A stretch of DNA of 64,000 nucleotides, taken from positions 124,001 to 188,000 of the forward strand of contig JAIUNR010000004.1 of assembly GCA_020161575.1 (NCBI GenBank), in the 5' to 3' direction. The DNA is from Pseudomonadota bacterium. Lineage in GTDB: Bacteria > Pseudomonadota > Alphaproteobacteria > Rhizobiales > Beijerinckiaceae. The position numbers and the translations under genes were made by a program. Under the pieces are notes generated by a model. The model was not told where the DNA came from. It saw only the letters and a list, made by a program, of their open reading frames with translations, and made no database searches. Positions 8,030 to 17,749 of this stretch are shown one piece after another. How positions within the stretch are numbered: position 1 is the stretch's first letter; every line of letters starts with the position of its first letter.

Positions 8030-11000
8030 TCAGGATTTGCCCTCAAGCTGCGCCTTGAGCGCCGCGAGCTTGGCAAAGGGAGAATCGGGATCGGGTGCGC
8101 GGTCCGACGCCGGCTTGCGATCGCCGAAGTTGCGCGGCGCATTCCGGTCCTTGTCGAGAGCAGGCTTGCCTCCGTTGCGGCCAGCATGATCGCCGCGCGG
8201 CCGCTGATGCGCGGGCCTCCCGCCTTCGGGCGGCTTGCCGCCTTCCGGGCGACCAAACTTCTCGAATTTCTTGGCCCGGTTCTCGCCACCTTCGCGCGGC
8301 GGGCGGGCACGCTGCTCACCGGCCTCGCCCTCGGCACGCGGCCCGGGACCACCCTGCCGCCCCCCATGCCCCTCGCCGCGGCGCTGGCCATGATGACGAT
8401 GGCGCCCATGATCCCCGCGCGGGCGCTCCTGACGCGCAACGCGCCAGATCTCGATATCGGCGACCTCCACCGATTCTGCGGGTGCGGATTCGGCATCCGC
8501 CACGGTTTCGGACACAGGCGCCTCGGCCAAATCCGCAGACGAGGCTTCCACCACATCCACCCGCTCGACAGCGAGCGCCTCATCTTCCGGTGCCGTTTCC
8601 GCAACATCAGGCTCCGCAGCAGCCTCTACGCTCGCGGCAAGCTCGGCCGGCGCGTCCGCCTGCTCCGAGGAAGGTGAAGCTTCCTCCGCAGCGCCCGCCA
8701 CCTGGGGAACCAGTGGCACCATCGCGGCCGGCGCGGGCGGGAGTTTCAGTGCGACCGTGATCGCGGGGCCTTTGCGACTCTCGGCGCGATAGCCCAGCGA
8801 CTTCAGGATCTCGCCGAACTCCGCGCCGGCGCAACCGACCAGCGATGTCATGGCGCCGGTCACGACAAAACCGTCGCCATCCGCCGCGCCGGCAGGCGGA
8901 ACGCCTTCCGTGACGCCCGGCCTGTAGGCGATGGCGGGACGGATCAGATCCGCCAGGCGCTCAAGAATGTCCACGCGGATCGCGCGCGGACCGGCAACCC
9001 GGAAGCCGGCGATGCGGTAAAGATCCGCCTCGATGGCGGGATCGACCGGGATCGATGTACGTCCCGAAAAGGCCAGATGCGAGACATCGCGCAGGGCGGA
9101 AGGATCGCCCCCCTTGCGCAATGCGTGCAGCTGCGCCGCGAGGCTGCGCGGTCCCGGCTTCATAAGGCTGGGCACAAAGAGATGATAGGCGCCGAAACGG
9201 ATGCCGAGCTTGCGCAACTCACCGCGCGCATTCTGATCGAGCGCGCGCACATCATTGGCCACAGCGCCGCGGTCAAGCACGCCAAGCGCCTCGGCGACCT
9301 GAAAGGCGATCCCGCGTGCGATGCCGCTCAGTGCTTCCGGCGCTTCGAGCACGGCCAGCGGCCCGAGCAGCTTCGTCACGTGGCTCTTGATCCAGAGCCC
9401 CAACCGGGCCTCAGCCATTTCGCGATGAATACCCGCGAGCAGATCATCCGCCAGAAGAAGAAAACGCGGCTCAAGCACATGCGCGCCCGCCTGAAGGATG
9501 GCGATCGGCTCGCCGATATAGCGGATCACGCCATCAAGCGAGAGCTGGAGCTGGTCGTCATTGGCGGTAGAAAGCCGCGTCGCGCGCGTTTCGATCTCGC
9601 CGGCCAGCGCCTTGCTCGCAGCGGCGCGCAAAGTGCGCGCCTCATTCGCTTCCGCCGTTGCATCCGGCGTGAAACGGAACCCTTCCAGCCGTCCGACATG
9701 CTGACCTTCGACCAGCACTTCCCCCGTCGGTTTCACCTCAGTCTCAAGCATCACATTCTCTTTCAGCCGGCGCATCAGAACGGCGCTGCGCCGGTCGACA
9801 AATCTCTGGATCAATCTCTCGTGCAGCGCGTCAGACAATCTGTCCTCTAGCGCGCGCGTCACATTCTGCCAATGCGTGGCATCTTGCAACCAATCCGGCC
9901 GATTCGCACAATAAGACCATGTGCGCACCTGCGCGAGCCGCCAGGAAAGCGCGTCGATATCCCCCTCGATCCTGTCGCAGGCCTTGATTTCCTTGGCAAA
10001 CCATTCGGCATCGATAGCCCCCTTGCGCATGATCGTCTCGAAAAGCGACGTCACCAGATCAGCGTGGCTCTGGGGCGACACTTTGCGATAATCTGGCAAT
10101 TGGCACAGATCCCAGAGCCGGCGCACGGCCTTTTCGCCGCGCGCAAGGTCGCGGATCGCAGGGCGGATCATCGCGATTTCGAAGGTCGTCTCGTCTTCCG
10201 CCTTGCGCGCGCGGATGAGGCTCGGATCGCCGGGCCCGCGCGCGAGCGAAGCCTCCAGCGCGTCGAGGGAGGAGAAATCGAGCGCGGAATTACGCCATTG
10301 CGCGAACGCCAGCGGATCGAAGCGATGCTCTTCCAGCGCCTCGACGAGATCCTCGTCAAAAGCGGGGCAGCGCCCCGTCGTGCCGAAAGTCCCGTCTTCC
10401 GAGGCACGCCCCGCGCGCCCGGCGATCTGGGCGATCTCGGCCGGAAAGAGGCGTCGGTGCCGCCTGCCGTCGAATTTCCGATCCGCCGCGAAGGCGACAT
10501 GCCCGATCTCGAGATTGAGCCCCATGCCGATCGCATCGGTGGCGACGATATGATCGACCTCACCCGCCTGGAACATCTCGACCTGCGCGTTGCGCGTGCG
10601 CGGCGAGAGCGAGCCCATCACCACCGCCGCGCCGCCGCGCTGGCGGCGCACCAGCTCCGCGATGGCGTAAACCTCCTCGGCGGAAAAGGCGATGATCGCC
10701 GAACGCGGCGGCAGGCGCGTGATCTTTTTCTCGCCCGCGAAAGTGAGCTTGGACATGCGCGGACGCGATTGCACCGTCACGCCCGGCAGAAGGCGTTCGA
10801 TCAGCGGTTGGGCCGTCGCGGCGCCGAGCAGCATGGTTTCCGCCCGCCCGCGCCGGTGGAGCATGGCATCGGTGAAGACATGGCCGCGCTCGAGATCCGC
10901 GATCAGCTGCACTTCGTCGATGGCGACGAAACTGGCGTCGATGTCGCGCGGCATCGCCTCGACCGTTGAAACCCAGTAGCGCGGGTTCTTGGGCTTGATC

Positions 11001-11296
11001 TTCTCCTCGCCGGTGATCAGCGCCACCTTGTCCGCGCCGATACGCCCCGAGAGGCGCTGGTAGATCTCGCGCGCAAGCAGGCGCAGCGGCAGGCCGATCA
11101 TGCCCGAATCGTGCCCGAGCATCCGTTCGAGCGCGAGATGCGTCTTGCCGGTATTGGTCGGACCGAGCACGGCGGTCACGCCGCGCCCCCGCAAGGTCGA
11201 ACCCGGCTTCTTCGCTTCGGCCGGAAGGCGGAAACCCAACGTCATCAAACTCTCGTCATGCAAACCGGCAGGGAGCGCTGGCCGCGTCGTTAACAT
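8030..11296 (-). CDS. SUV3-like superfamily 2 RNA/DNA helicase with long charged tail
   Basis: About 1088 residues if started at ATG 11296; ATG 11245 (residue 18) is also possible and neither start has a strong ribosome binding site. Walker A is GPTNTGKT (residues 45-52) and the Walker B box is the unusual DEVQ (127-130), both as in the mitochondrial SUV3 family. A helicase C-terminal domain follows (IVATDAIGMGLNLEI and QIAGRAGR). The last 250 residues are low-complexity: first Ala/Glu-rich, then Arg/Gly/Pro/His-rich, ending in a short conserved DPDSPFAKLAALKAQLEGKS-like end. SUV3 acts in RNA decay in organelles; the role in these bacteria is unproven. Co-transcribed with the S4 gene. Confidence 0.85.
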   Translation of the reverse strand: MLTTRPALPAGLHDESLMTLGFRLPAEAKKPGSTLRGRGVTAVLGPTNTGKTHLALERMLGHDSGMIGLPLRLLAREIYQRLSGRIGADKVALITGEEKIKPKNPRYWVSTVEAMPRDIDASFVAIDEVQLIADLERGHVFTDAMLHRRGRAETMLLGAATAQPLIERLLPGVTVQSRPRMSKLTFAGEKKITRLPPRSAIIAFSAEEVYAIAELVRRQRGGAAVVMGSLSPRTRNAQVEMFQAGEVDHIVATDAIGMGLNLEIGHVAFAADRKFDGRRHRRLFPAEIAQIAGRAGRASEDGTFGTTGRCPAFDEDLVEALEEHRFDPLAFAQWRNSALDFSSLDALEASLARGPGDPSLIRARKAEDETTFEIAMIRPAIRDLARGEKAVRRLWDLCQLPDYRKVSPQSHADLVTSLFETIMRKGAIDAEWFAKEIKACDRIEGDIDALSWRLAQVRTWSYCANRPDWLQDATHWQNVTRALEDRLSDALHERLIQRFVDRRSAVLMRRLKENVMLETEVKPTGEVLVEGQHVGRLEGFRFTPDATAEANEARTLRAAASKALAGEIETRATRLSTANDDQLQLSLDGVIRYIGEPIAILQAGAHVLEPRFLLLADDLLAGIHREMAEARLGLWIKSHVTKLLGPLAVLEAPEALSGIARGIAFQVAEALGVLDRGAVANDVRALDQNARGELRKLGIRFGAYHLFVPSLMKPGPRSLAAQLHALRKGGDPSALRDVSHLAFSGRTSIPVDPAIEADLYRIAGFRVAGPRAIRVDILERLADLIRPAIAYRPGVTEGVPPAGAADGDGFVVTGAMTSLVGCAGAEFGEILKSLGYRAESRKGPAITVALKLPPAPAAMVPLVPQVAGAAEEASPSSEQADAPAELAASVEAAAEPDVAETAPEDEALAVERVDVVEASSADLAEAPVSETVADAESAPAESVEVADIEIWRVARQERPRGDHGRHRHHGQRRGEGHGGRQGGPGPRAEGEAGEQRARPPREGGENRAKKFEKFGRPEGGKPPEGGRPAHQRPRGDHAGRNGGKPALDKDRNAPRNFGDRKPASDRAPDPDSPFAKLAALKAQLEGKS

Positions 11297-11875
11297 TATC
11301 TGGGGCGGAAAGGTGGCCACGCAACCGCACAAGGCCGGATATTGCCTGTTTTCAGCTCTTTTCGTCCTAAAGCGAGACAGTTCGGCAACACCGAAGCGAC
11401 GAGCGGCAAGATCTTGAACGGGGGAAGAACGAATCACGCCCGAATCAGCGACGCTTCTCACACCCCTGTTTGTTCACGCCCAAGATCTAGCCAAGATCAA
11501 GGCGCAACCCACGAGATTTTGTTGATTCCCTCGATTCGAGACCGAGCGTTCTCGCCAAAACAAGACTCGGGCGCGATAAAAACTGAAAAACCGGAGTCAA
11601 GCGGCAAGAAGAAAATATTTGCTCAATACTTTTATACCGCCCGCATCCTCACATCGCAGGAAATTCTTTACCTTCCGCACGAGGCGGGAACAAAACACCG
11701 ACGAATCAGATTTTTTGATTCGCACGGCGCAGCATTTGCCCCAAAAAGCCCTTCAGTGGCAAAAGCATAGAAATTTCGAGGGAAGAGCCATCATCGACCG
11801 TCGGTCGGCCGGATCGATACCGCCTCGGTCGGCGAGGTTAACCTTCTGGATCAAAATGGCACAAACGGGCCCAAA
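11297..11875. other. 579-base gene-free, AT-richer intergenic region
   Basis: No reading frame here looks like a protein, although frames stay open by chance. Visible structure: CAAGATC repeated three times, one of them inside the palindrome CAAGATCTTG (11407-11416) and two in direct order (11481-11487, 11492-11498). There is a hairpin CGAATCA-N7-TGATTCG (11702-11722) and a palindrome AGGTTAACCT (11835-11844). A minus-strand promoter-like pair TTGACT (11600-11595) - N16 - TATCGC (11578-11573) would give the helicase a leader of about 270 bases. It could hold a small RNA; none can be asserted. Confidence 0.5.
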
Positions 11876-12685
11876 TCAGCCCGGATTGAAGCGCTCGGCC
11901 TCGATCACGGTGGTGCCGATCAACGTCTTCACCGAGATCCGGTAGGGAATCAGCGCCTTGCCGCCATTGACCGGCACCAGCCAAGCACTCATCTCGCGGT
12001 TCTCGGCCATGAATTTCGTCACGCGGCGATCCGGGCGATGTCCGGCGACGGGGACGTACCGCGCGGCACAGACCAGAGCGGGGCCGGAATAGCCTTTCTC
12101 GCCCTTGACCTGCTGGATCCCAGCGAAAGAGAGCACCACGTCGAAGCGCTGCGTTCCGTCGAAAATCGAAAGGCGGCGCTCGCAATTGGCCTTGTCGAGC
12201 GGATCGCCAGCCCGCGCAGGCATGATGAGCGCGCTGGCGGGGTCCGTCACGCCGATCTTGTGGCTGTCCCGGATGGGAATTCGGTTCTCCCCCTCCTGGA
12301 TCACGAAGGGCGGTTCGATCGAAACCGAGCGGACCGAGCCCGATGCGGCGCCGATCTGAACCACGCGCGATTCCTTGCCGTTGCTGGCTGAGAGCGAGAA
12401 ACCATTGGTCAGCACGCCGTTTCCGCCGATCGTACCGCGCGCGGTCGCGGCCCCGCGCCCTCCTGAAATCGCCCCGGCAAGCCCGGTCAAGGCTGCGGAA
12501 ACATTGAGATTATAGGAAGCGCCGTTCAGTTCGGCGGAAAGTGACGCCTTGCCGATGGAAAATCCGGCAAGGGAGATCGTGTATTGCGCATCGGCGTTGC
12601 CGGCGCGGGCACCGCCTGGGAGAAGGCTGCCCGCGAGAAGCATGGCGGCTGCACCCTTCGCTTTCCACCGTCCTGACCTCGTCAT
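11876..12685 (-). CDS. DUF3108 domain-containing exported protein
   Basis: 269 residues. The start is placed at ATG 12685, with GGGGCGGGA in front, giving a signal peptide ending near GGARA. The mature part opens AQYTISLAGFSIGKASLSAE, the mark of DUF3108 proteins, which form a lipocalin-like periplasmic beta barrel. Two conserved Cys (in ANCERRLSIF and LVCAARY) may form a disulfide. Function unknown. It is transcribed toward the gene-free region and is divergent from rpmB. Confidence 0.8.
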   Translation of the reverse strand: MTRSGRWKAKGAAAMLLAGSLLPGGARAGNADAQYTISLAGFSIGKASLSAELNGASYNLNVSAALTGLAGAISGGRGAATARGTIGGNGVLTNGFSLSASNGKESRVVQIGAASGSVRSVSIEPPFVIQEGENRIPIRDSHKIGVTDPASALIMPARAGDPLDKANCERRLSIFDGTQRFDVVLSFAGIQQVKGEKGYSGPALVCAARYVPVAGHRPDRRVTKFMAENREMSAWLVPVNGGKALIPYRISVKTLIGTTVIEAERFNPG

Positions 12686-12860
12686 TCCCGCCCCGCGAAT
12701 CTCGGCCCTGCGACCTCTTTGGGCATCATCTGTGTGACCTTGGCCGATTGATGGCAAGTCGTTTCGGTGCGATCAGGAATGTCGCGCAGCGGCTTGCGGT
12801 GTGAAACAACGTGTTTTCCGAGGCGTGGCAGCGGCGGCAGCGAAATCCGGCGCGCCGTTA

Positions 12861-12889
12861 TTGACCTCGTGCACAGGTTCCATTATAGG
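12861..12889 (+). promoter_or_regulatory. rpmB promoter
   Basis: TTGACC (12861-12866), a 17-base spacer and TATAGG (12884-12889) form a good sigma-70 type promoter pointing to rpmB. The predicted leader is about 118 bases. Confidence 0.75.
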
Positions 12890-12955
12890 CGTCGCTTCCG
12901 ATTTCCATGAGCTGAAAGGCGTCCGCCCATTGGGCAGCCCCTGGTTCACGGCAAA

Positions 12956-12980
12956 GGATATCAGAGCGCTTCTGATATCC
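12956..12980 (+). promoter_or_regulatory. Perfect hairpin in the rpmB leader
   Basis: GGATATCAGA and TCTGATATCC pair exactly (10 bp) around the loop GCGCT. It ends 34 bases before the rpmB ATG and has no T-run, so it is not a terminator. It may serve mRNA stability or regulation by the ribosomal protein; this is inference. Confidence 0.55.
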
Positions 12981-13014
12981 GGGCGAGTGGCCAGGCGACG
13001 AGAGGTTTGTTGAT

Positions 13015-13299
13015 ATGTCCCGTGTTTGCGAATTGACCGGCAAAGGCGTTCAGGTTGGCCACAAGGTGAGCCACTCGAACCGCAAGTCCAAGCGCCGGTT
13101 CCTGCCCAACCTCGTCAATGTCACGCTCCAGTCGGATGCACTTGACCGCGCGTTCCGCCTGCGCGTTTCGGCGAATGGCCTGCGCTCGGTCGAGCATCGC
13201 GGCGGGCTCGATGCCTATCTGCTGAAGGCGTCGGATTGCGAATTGTCGTCGAACGCGCTCGACATCAAGAAGAAGGTCGCCGAGAAGCTCAGCGCCTGA
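13015..13299 (+). CDS. rpmB: 50S ribosomal protein L28
   Basis: 94 residues. The start [20 protein letters not shown] is the L28 signature, with [18 protein letters not shown] next and [16 protein letters not shown]-like text later. L28 is a component of the large ribosomal subunit. ATG 13015 is preceded by GAGAGG at nine bases. Single gene with its own promoter and terminator. Confidence 0.97.
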   Translation: MSRVCELTGKGVQVGHKVSHSNRKSKRRFLPNLVNVTLQSDALDRAFRLRVSANGLRSVEHRGGLDAYLLKASDCELSSNALDIKKKVAEKLSA

Positions 13300-13321
13300 G
13301 GGCGTTGCTTCCGTTGTATTT

Positions 13322-13349
13322 AAAAGGCGGCTTCGGCCGCCTTTTCTTG
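13322..13349 (+). terminator. Intrinsic terminator after rpmB
   Basis: AAAAGGCGGC and GCCGCCTTTT form a perfect 10 bp stem on a TTCG tetraloop (13332-13335), ending in TTTTC. It also reads as a weaker terminator on the minus strand for the convergent phytase-like gene. Confidence 0.92.
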
Positions 13350-13362
13350 TTGGCACCCTCGC

Positions 13363-14382
13363 CTATTCATCCAGCGCGAAGCGCAGCACCAGGTTGCGCT
13401 GGAGAATCGAGAAATTGTTGTCGGACATCAGCGTGAGGATCGCGCGCCCCTTGGCGTCGCGATGAATCATCAGCGCTTCCATATTGTCGATCTGGTGCGA
13501 CAGATCCGCCTCGATCAGTATTTCTCCCGTCAGAACCGCACCCGGCTTGACCTCGGCGATCGGAATGCGCCGCAGACGCATGCCGAGCCCCAGCAGCGGG
13601 ATGAATCGGCGCTCCAGGATCACCATGTCGCCGGCGGGGAGGAAGTTCACATCGGTGACATCGAAACTGCCGATGCGCCGGACAAGGAACCGCCCCCCCG
13701 AAGCGCCGAGAATGAAGCCGGGAATATCCGTGCTGGCCGCGCCCGGCGGCGCCTTCTCCGCCAAGGCGACCAGCGCGCCGGCATGGGCCGACTGGCGGGG
13801 CATCACGCCAAGCCCTTCCATGCCCCCATTGAGCGCAAGCGTCTTGACCTCGGCCGGCACCTCGATCAGCCGCCCGCGGCCGGGCGTGCCATCGGCCGCC
13901 AGATCGAATTGCAGAATATCGTGGGAACGCTCGACCGAAACAAAAAGCTGGCTGCCCTTGCGCGCGGCGCCCTCGGCATCGAAATAGCGGGTCTCCTTCA
14001 GCCGCCGCCCGTTGGGAGCGAGCAAGGGACCGATCCGCGCCTGATCGATCCCCGTGAGCTTCCCGGTTCCCGCTTCCTCGACAAAGCGGGCGCGAAGCCA
14101 CGAACCGTGATCGGTGATCGCGATAAAGCCACGCCCGTCCGGCTCCGTCTGGGCGGCGGAGAAGCCGCCGAATTCGGAATCGCGCGCGCGCAATTCCAGG
14201 CCGCCGAGGAAGGTGAGGCGGCCGAATTGCCTGCGCTCGCGCTCGAAAGCCGAGAAATGCTCGAAGGCGAAAGCCTCGATGGTGATATCGCGCGGCTGTG
14301 TGCGGTTCTGTGCCTGCCCGAACCCGGGCAGGAAGGGCAGCATGGCCGCAAGGGCAAATGCCGCCTGCCGGAGCGGGCTCAA
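13363..14382 (-). CDS. Exported esterase-like activity of phytase family protein
   Basis: 339 residues. A signal peptide (residues 1-24, ending GFGQA) precedes a beta-propeller-like domain with the family segments [33 protein letters not shown] and a C-terminal [26 protein letters not shown]. Proteins of this family are annotated by similarity to phytase esterase activity; the substrate here is unknown. The start is TTG 14382, overlapping the cobT stop in TTGA, so it is translationally coupled to cobT. The next in-frame ATG (14343) would cut the signal peptide. It therefore ends the cobS-GNAT-cobT operon. Confidence 0.82.
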   Translation of the reverse strand: MSPLRQAAFALAAMLPFLPGFGQAQNRTQPRDITIEAFAFEHFSAFERERRQFGRLTFLGGLELRARDSEFGGFSAAQTEPDGRGFIAITDHGSWLRARFVEEAGTGKLTGIDQARIGPLLAPNGRRLKETRYFDAEGAARKGSQLFVSVERSHDILQFDLAADGTPGRGRLIEVPAEVKTLALNGGMEGLGVMPRQSAHAGALVALAEKAPPGAASTDIPGFILGASGGRFLVRRIGSFDVTDVNFLPAGDMVILERRFIPLLGLGMRLRRIPIAEVKPGAVLTGEILIEADLSHQIDNMEALMIHRDAKGRAILTLMSDNNFSILQRNLVLRFALDE

Positions 14383-16271
14383 CGGCCCGCCTCGCCGCTT
14401 TCGGAAAAGAGCTCCGCCAGTTTCTCGGTCATCACGCCGCCGAGTTCCTCGGCATCAACGATGGTCACGGCGCGGCGGTAATAGCGCGTCACGTCATGGC
14501 CGATGCCGATGGCGATCAACTCCACGGGCGAGCGCGTCTCGATCTGCTCGATCACCTGCCGAAGATGCTTCTCGAGGTAATTGCCGGAATTCACCGAGAG
14601 CGTGGTGTCGTCCACCGGCGCGCCGTCGGAGATCATCATGAGGATCTTGCGCTGCTCCTTGCGCGCCATCAGGCGGGAATAGGCCCAGTCGAGCGCCTCG
14701 CCGTCGATATTCTCCTTGAGCAGGCCCTCGCGCATCATCAGGCCGAGATTGCGCCGCGCGCGCCGCCAGGGCGCATCCGCGCTCTTGTAGATCACGTGGC
14801 GCAGATCGTTGAGACGGCCCGGATTGGCCGGCTTGCCTGATTGCAGCCAGAACTCGCGCGCCTGCCCGCCTTTCCAGGCCTTGGTGGTGAAGCCGAGGAT
14901 CTCGACCTTGACCCCGCAGCGTTCCAGCGTGCGCGCGAGAATATCGGCGCAGGTGGCGGCAACCGTGATCGGCCGGCCACGCATGGAGCCGGAATTGTCG
15001 ATGAGCAGCGTCACCACCGTATCGCGGAAATTGGTGTCCTTCTCGCGCTTGAAGGAGAGCGGCGCGAAATGCCCGCGCATATCGTCGATCACGACGCGGG
15101 TCAGGCGCGAGGGATCGAGCGAGCCTTCCTCCAGGTCGAATTCCCAGGCGCGGTTCTGCTGCGCGAGCAGGCGGCGCTGGAGACGGTTCGCGAGCCGCCC
15201 CACCACGCCCTGGAGATGGCTCAGCTGCTTGTCGAGATAGGCGCGCAGCCGCTCAAGTTCCTCGGCATCGCACAGATCCTCGGCCGCGATCGTCTCGTCA
15301 TATTTGGTCGTGTAGGCCTTGTAGGCGCCGAGATCGCGGTTGTTGTCGCGCCCCTGCGGCGGGCGCGAGGCATCGGAGGGCTCTTCCGCCTCCGTCATCT
15401 CGCTTTCGTCCGGCTCCTCGCCCGGCGGCGCTTCGGCGCTTTCTTGCGCGCCCTCGCTCATATCGTCGGAGAGGGATTCGGTCTCTTCGAGGTCGAAGCC
15501 CTCGTTCTGTTCCGCCTCGCCCTCCTGGCCTTCCGAATCGTTGTCCTGGCCCTCGTCGCCGTCCTGCTGGTCCTCGCTCTCCTCGTCGGAGCCAAGCGGA
15601 TCGGCCTCGACCATGCCGAGATCGACCAGCATCTGCTGCACGATTTTGGCAAAGGCCTGCTGATCCTCGATCCGGCCCGCCAGCCCGTCCAGCGTCTTGC
15701 CGGCCTTGGCTTCGATATCGCCACGCCAGAGTTCGGTGAGCCGCTGTGCGGAAGGCGGCGGCTTCAGGCCCGTGAGCCGCTCGCGCACCAGCATCGCCAC
15801 CGCCTCCTCCATCGGAGCGTTCGCAATATCGTTCACCTCCGCGAGGTTGGAGCGCAGGTAGCGGTCCTCCAGCATCGTCTCGAGATTGGCGGCAACACCC
15901 ATCATGCGGTTGGCGCCGATCGCATCGCAGCGCGCCTGCTCGACCGCCTCGAAAACCTTGCGCGCCTCAAGCCCCTCCGGCATCACGCGGCGATGCAGCT
16001 TCTCGTTATGGCAGGCGAGCTTGAGCGCGTAGCTATCCGCATGCCCGCGCAGGATGGCGACATCCTTCGCCGTCGGCTTGCGCGGCGGCTCAGGCAGGCG
16101 CGCCCGCACCACCTCGCCGGCATCGACAAGGCTAGGCCGGTCCGCCGCGAAGGTGACATCGATCTGCTCGCGCCCGGCCATGGCGCGCAGGGCGCCGGAA
16201 ACCGCCTTCTTGAACGGCTCGACGGGCGATTGTTCCGGCTGGCCGGGTTTGCGGTTGGTGAGCGCGCTCAT
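14379..16271 (-). CDS. cobT: Cobaltochelatase subunit CobT
   Basis: 630 residues. The N-terminal CobT domain is followed by a very acidic linker (residues about 228-305, rich in Asp/Glu/Gln), then a VWA domain whose MIDAS motif is DNSGS (425-429). With CobS (AAA+) and CobN it inserts cobalt into hydrogenobyrinic acid a,c-diamide in aerobic B12 synthesis, like the BchI/BchD pair of magnesium chelatase. ATG 16271 overlaps the stop of the GNAT gene by four bases. cobN is not in the window. Confidence 0.95.
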   Translation of the reverse strand: MSALTNRKPGQPEQSPVEPFKKAVSGALRAMAGREQIDVTFAADRPSLVDAGEVVRARLPEPPRKPTAKDVAILRGHADSYALKLACHNEKLHRRVMPEGLEARKVFEAVEQARCDAIGANRMMGVAANLETMLEDRYLRSNLAEVNDIANAPMEEAVAMLVRERLTGLKPPPSAQRLTELWRGDIEAKAGKTLDGLAGRIEDQQAFAKIVQQMLVDLGMVEADPLGSDEESEDQQDGDEGQDNDSEGQEGEAEQNEGFDLEETESLSDDMSEGAQESAEAPPGEEPDESEMTEAEEPSDASRPPQGRDNNRDLGAYKAYTTKYDETIAAEDLCDAEELERLRAYLDKQLSHLQGVVGRLANRLQRRLLAQQNRAWEFDLEEGSLDPSRLTRVVIDDMRGHFAPLSFKREKDTNFRDTVVTLLIDNSGSMRGRPITVAATCADILARTLERCGVKVEILGFTTKAWKGGQAREFWLQSGKPANPGRLNDLRHVIYKSADAPWRRARRNLGLMMREGLLKENIDGEALDWAYSRLMARKEQRKILMMISDGAPVDDTTLSVNSGNYLEKHLRQVIEQIETRSPVELIAIGIGHDVTRYYRRAVTIVDAEELGGVMTEKLAELFSESGEAGR

Positions 16272-16681
16272 AGATCTTTCTTCAACCAGTAATAGGTGTG
16301 GCCGTTGATGTAATTGTCCAGCCGCCCGAATTCGACATACCCAAGCTTCTTGTAGAATTCCGGCGCCTGGAAGCTTCCGGTATCAAGCTGGACGTGCTTC
16401 ACGCCCCGCTTTGCGGCCTCTTCTTCCATCATCGCCATGATCCGGCTGCCGATGCCCTGCTTGCGATGCGCCGCGTCGATCCAGAATTCCTGGACTAGGC
16501 ACCATTCCTGAAGCGTGATGCCGCAGAGCCCGCCGACGACTCGCCCCTCTGCCCGAAGCGAGATCACCAGCGGCTTGCCCTTGCGGTTTTTGGGCAGGAA
16601 GCCGTCATTATAGGCGCGCAACCCGGCAAGGACGGCGCGCCTGATTTCGCCCGGCCATCTTTCGAGGCGGACGTCGCTCAT
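16268..16681 (-). CDS. GNAT family N-acetyltransferase between cobS and cobT
   Basis: 137 residues. The acetyl-CoA loop is [10 protein letters not shown] (in [20 protein letters not shown]), followed by the GNAT beta-5 segment [24 protein letters not shown]. Substrate unknown. It starts three bases after the cobS stop and overlaps cobT by four bases, so it is locked into the cobST operon. No link of this family to B12 is established; see findings. Confidence 0.85.
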   Translation of the reverse strand: MSDVRLERWPGEIRRAVLAGLRAYNDGFLPKNRKGKPLVISLRAEGRVVGGLCGITLQEWCLVQEFWIDAAHRKQGIGSRIMAMMEEEAAKRGVKHVQLDTGSFQAPEFYKKLGYVEFGRLDNYINGHTYYWLKKDL

Positions 16682-16684
16682 GGC

Positions 16685-17692
16685 TCAGCTCAGCGCCACA
16701 TTCACCGCGCTCTCCTTCAGCTCGACGCCGAAGGAGCGCTGGTAGAATTCCGCCACGAGGGTCCGCTCAAGCTCATCGCATTTGTTGAGGAAGGTGAGCC
16801 GGAAGGCCATGCCGATATCGCCGAAGATCGCGGCGTTCTCGGCCCAGGTGATCACCGTACGCGGCGACATGACGGTCGAAAGCTCGCCGTTCATGAAGGC
16901 GTTGCGGGTCAGATCCGCCACGCGCACCATGCGGTTCACGATGTCGCGGCCTTCCTTGTTCTGGTAGTGCTTGGCCTTGGCGGCGACGATATCGACTTCC
17001 TTGTCATGCGCGAGATAGTTCAGCACGGTGACGATGGACCAGCGGTCCATCTGCGCCTGATTGATCTGCTGTGTGCCATGATAGAGGCCGGACGTATCGC
17101 CCAGGCCCACCGTGTTCGCTGTCGCGAAGAGGCGGAAGGCGGCATGAGGGCGGATGACACGGCTCTGATCGAGCAGGGTAAGGCGGCCGGAAGCCTCGAG
17201 CACGCGCTGGATGACGAACATCACGTCCGGCCGGCCGGCATCGTATTCGTCGAAAACGAGCGCGACATTGTGCTGATAGGCCCAGGGCAGGATGCCGTCC
17301 TTGAATTCGGTGACCTGCTTGCCTTCCTTGAGGACGATCGCGTCCTTGCCGACGAGGTCGATACGGCTCACGTGGCTATCGAGGTTGACGCGCACGCAAG
17401 GCCAGTTGAGCCGCGCCGCGACCTGCTCGATATGCGTCGATTTACCCGTGCCGTGATAGCCCGTCACCATCACGCGGCGGTTGAAGGCGAAGCCGGCGAG
17501 AATCGCGAGCGTGGTGTCCTTGTCGAAGAGGTAGTCGGGATCGAGATCCGGCACGTGCTCGGTGCGGGTCTTGTAAGCGGGCACGGTGAGATCGGAATCG
17601 ATGCCGAAGACATCGCGGACGGAAATCTTGGTATCGGGCAGGCCAGAATTCACTTCGGCATTATGCTGGTCGGCAAGCGCGGTCACGGACAT
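16685..17692 (-). CDS. cobS: Cobaltochelatase subunit CobS
   Basis: 335 residues from ATG 17692 (a TTG one codon earlier is an alternative). AAA+ ATPase with Walker A GYHGTGKS (residues 78-85), Walker [11 protein letters not shown] (Asp148, Glu149) and sensor-1 FATANTVG. The N-terminal segment [14 protein letters not shown] is typical of CobS. It powers cobalt insertion with CobT and CobN. First gene of cobS-GNAT-cobT-phytase-like; the J-domain gene lies 57 bases upstream on the same strand. Confidence 0.95.
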   Translation of the reverse strand: MSVTALADQHNAEVNSGLPDTKISVRDVFGIDSDLTVPAYKTRTEHVPDLDPDYLFDKDTTLAILAGFAFNRRVMVTGYHGTGKSTHIEQVAARLNWPCVRVNLDSHVSRIDLVGKDAIVLKEGKQVTEFKDGILPWAYQHNVALVFDEYDAGRPDVMFVIQRVLEASGRLTLLDQSRVIRPHAAFRLFATANTVGLGDTSGLYHGTQQINQAQMDRWSIVTVLNYLAHDKEVDIVAAKAKHYQNKEGRDIVNRMVRVADLTRNAFMNGELSTVMSPRTVITWAENAAIFGDIGMAFRLTFLNKCDELERTLVAEFYQRSFGVELKESAVNVALS

Positions 17693-17749
17693 CAATCACC
17701 TGAGGCCAGCCGGCGGGGCGGGCCCTTTCTGTTTCATGGCGGGAAGGCC

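Larger units (their letters stand above)
12686..13014. other. Divergent intergenic region DUF3108 gene - rpmB
   Basis: 329 bases with no gene. It contains the rpmB promoter (12861-12889) and a perfect leader hairpin (12956-12980). I see no clear promoter facing the DUF3108 gene. Confidence 0.6.

Noticed and set aside
11283-11300. A CtrA half site (TTAACAT) before the helicase
   Set aside because: Only one half site is present and the second TTAA at the proper distance is missing.
11297-11461. Extension of the helicase N-terminus to 11461
   Set aside because: The extra 55 residues have no similarity to the family and no ribosome binding site.
11342-11945. Small plus-strand frames inside the gene-free region
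   Set aside because: No ribosome binding site, odd composition and no family resemblance.
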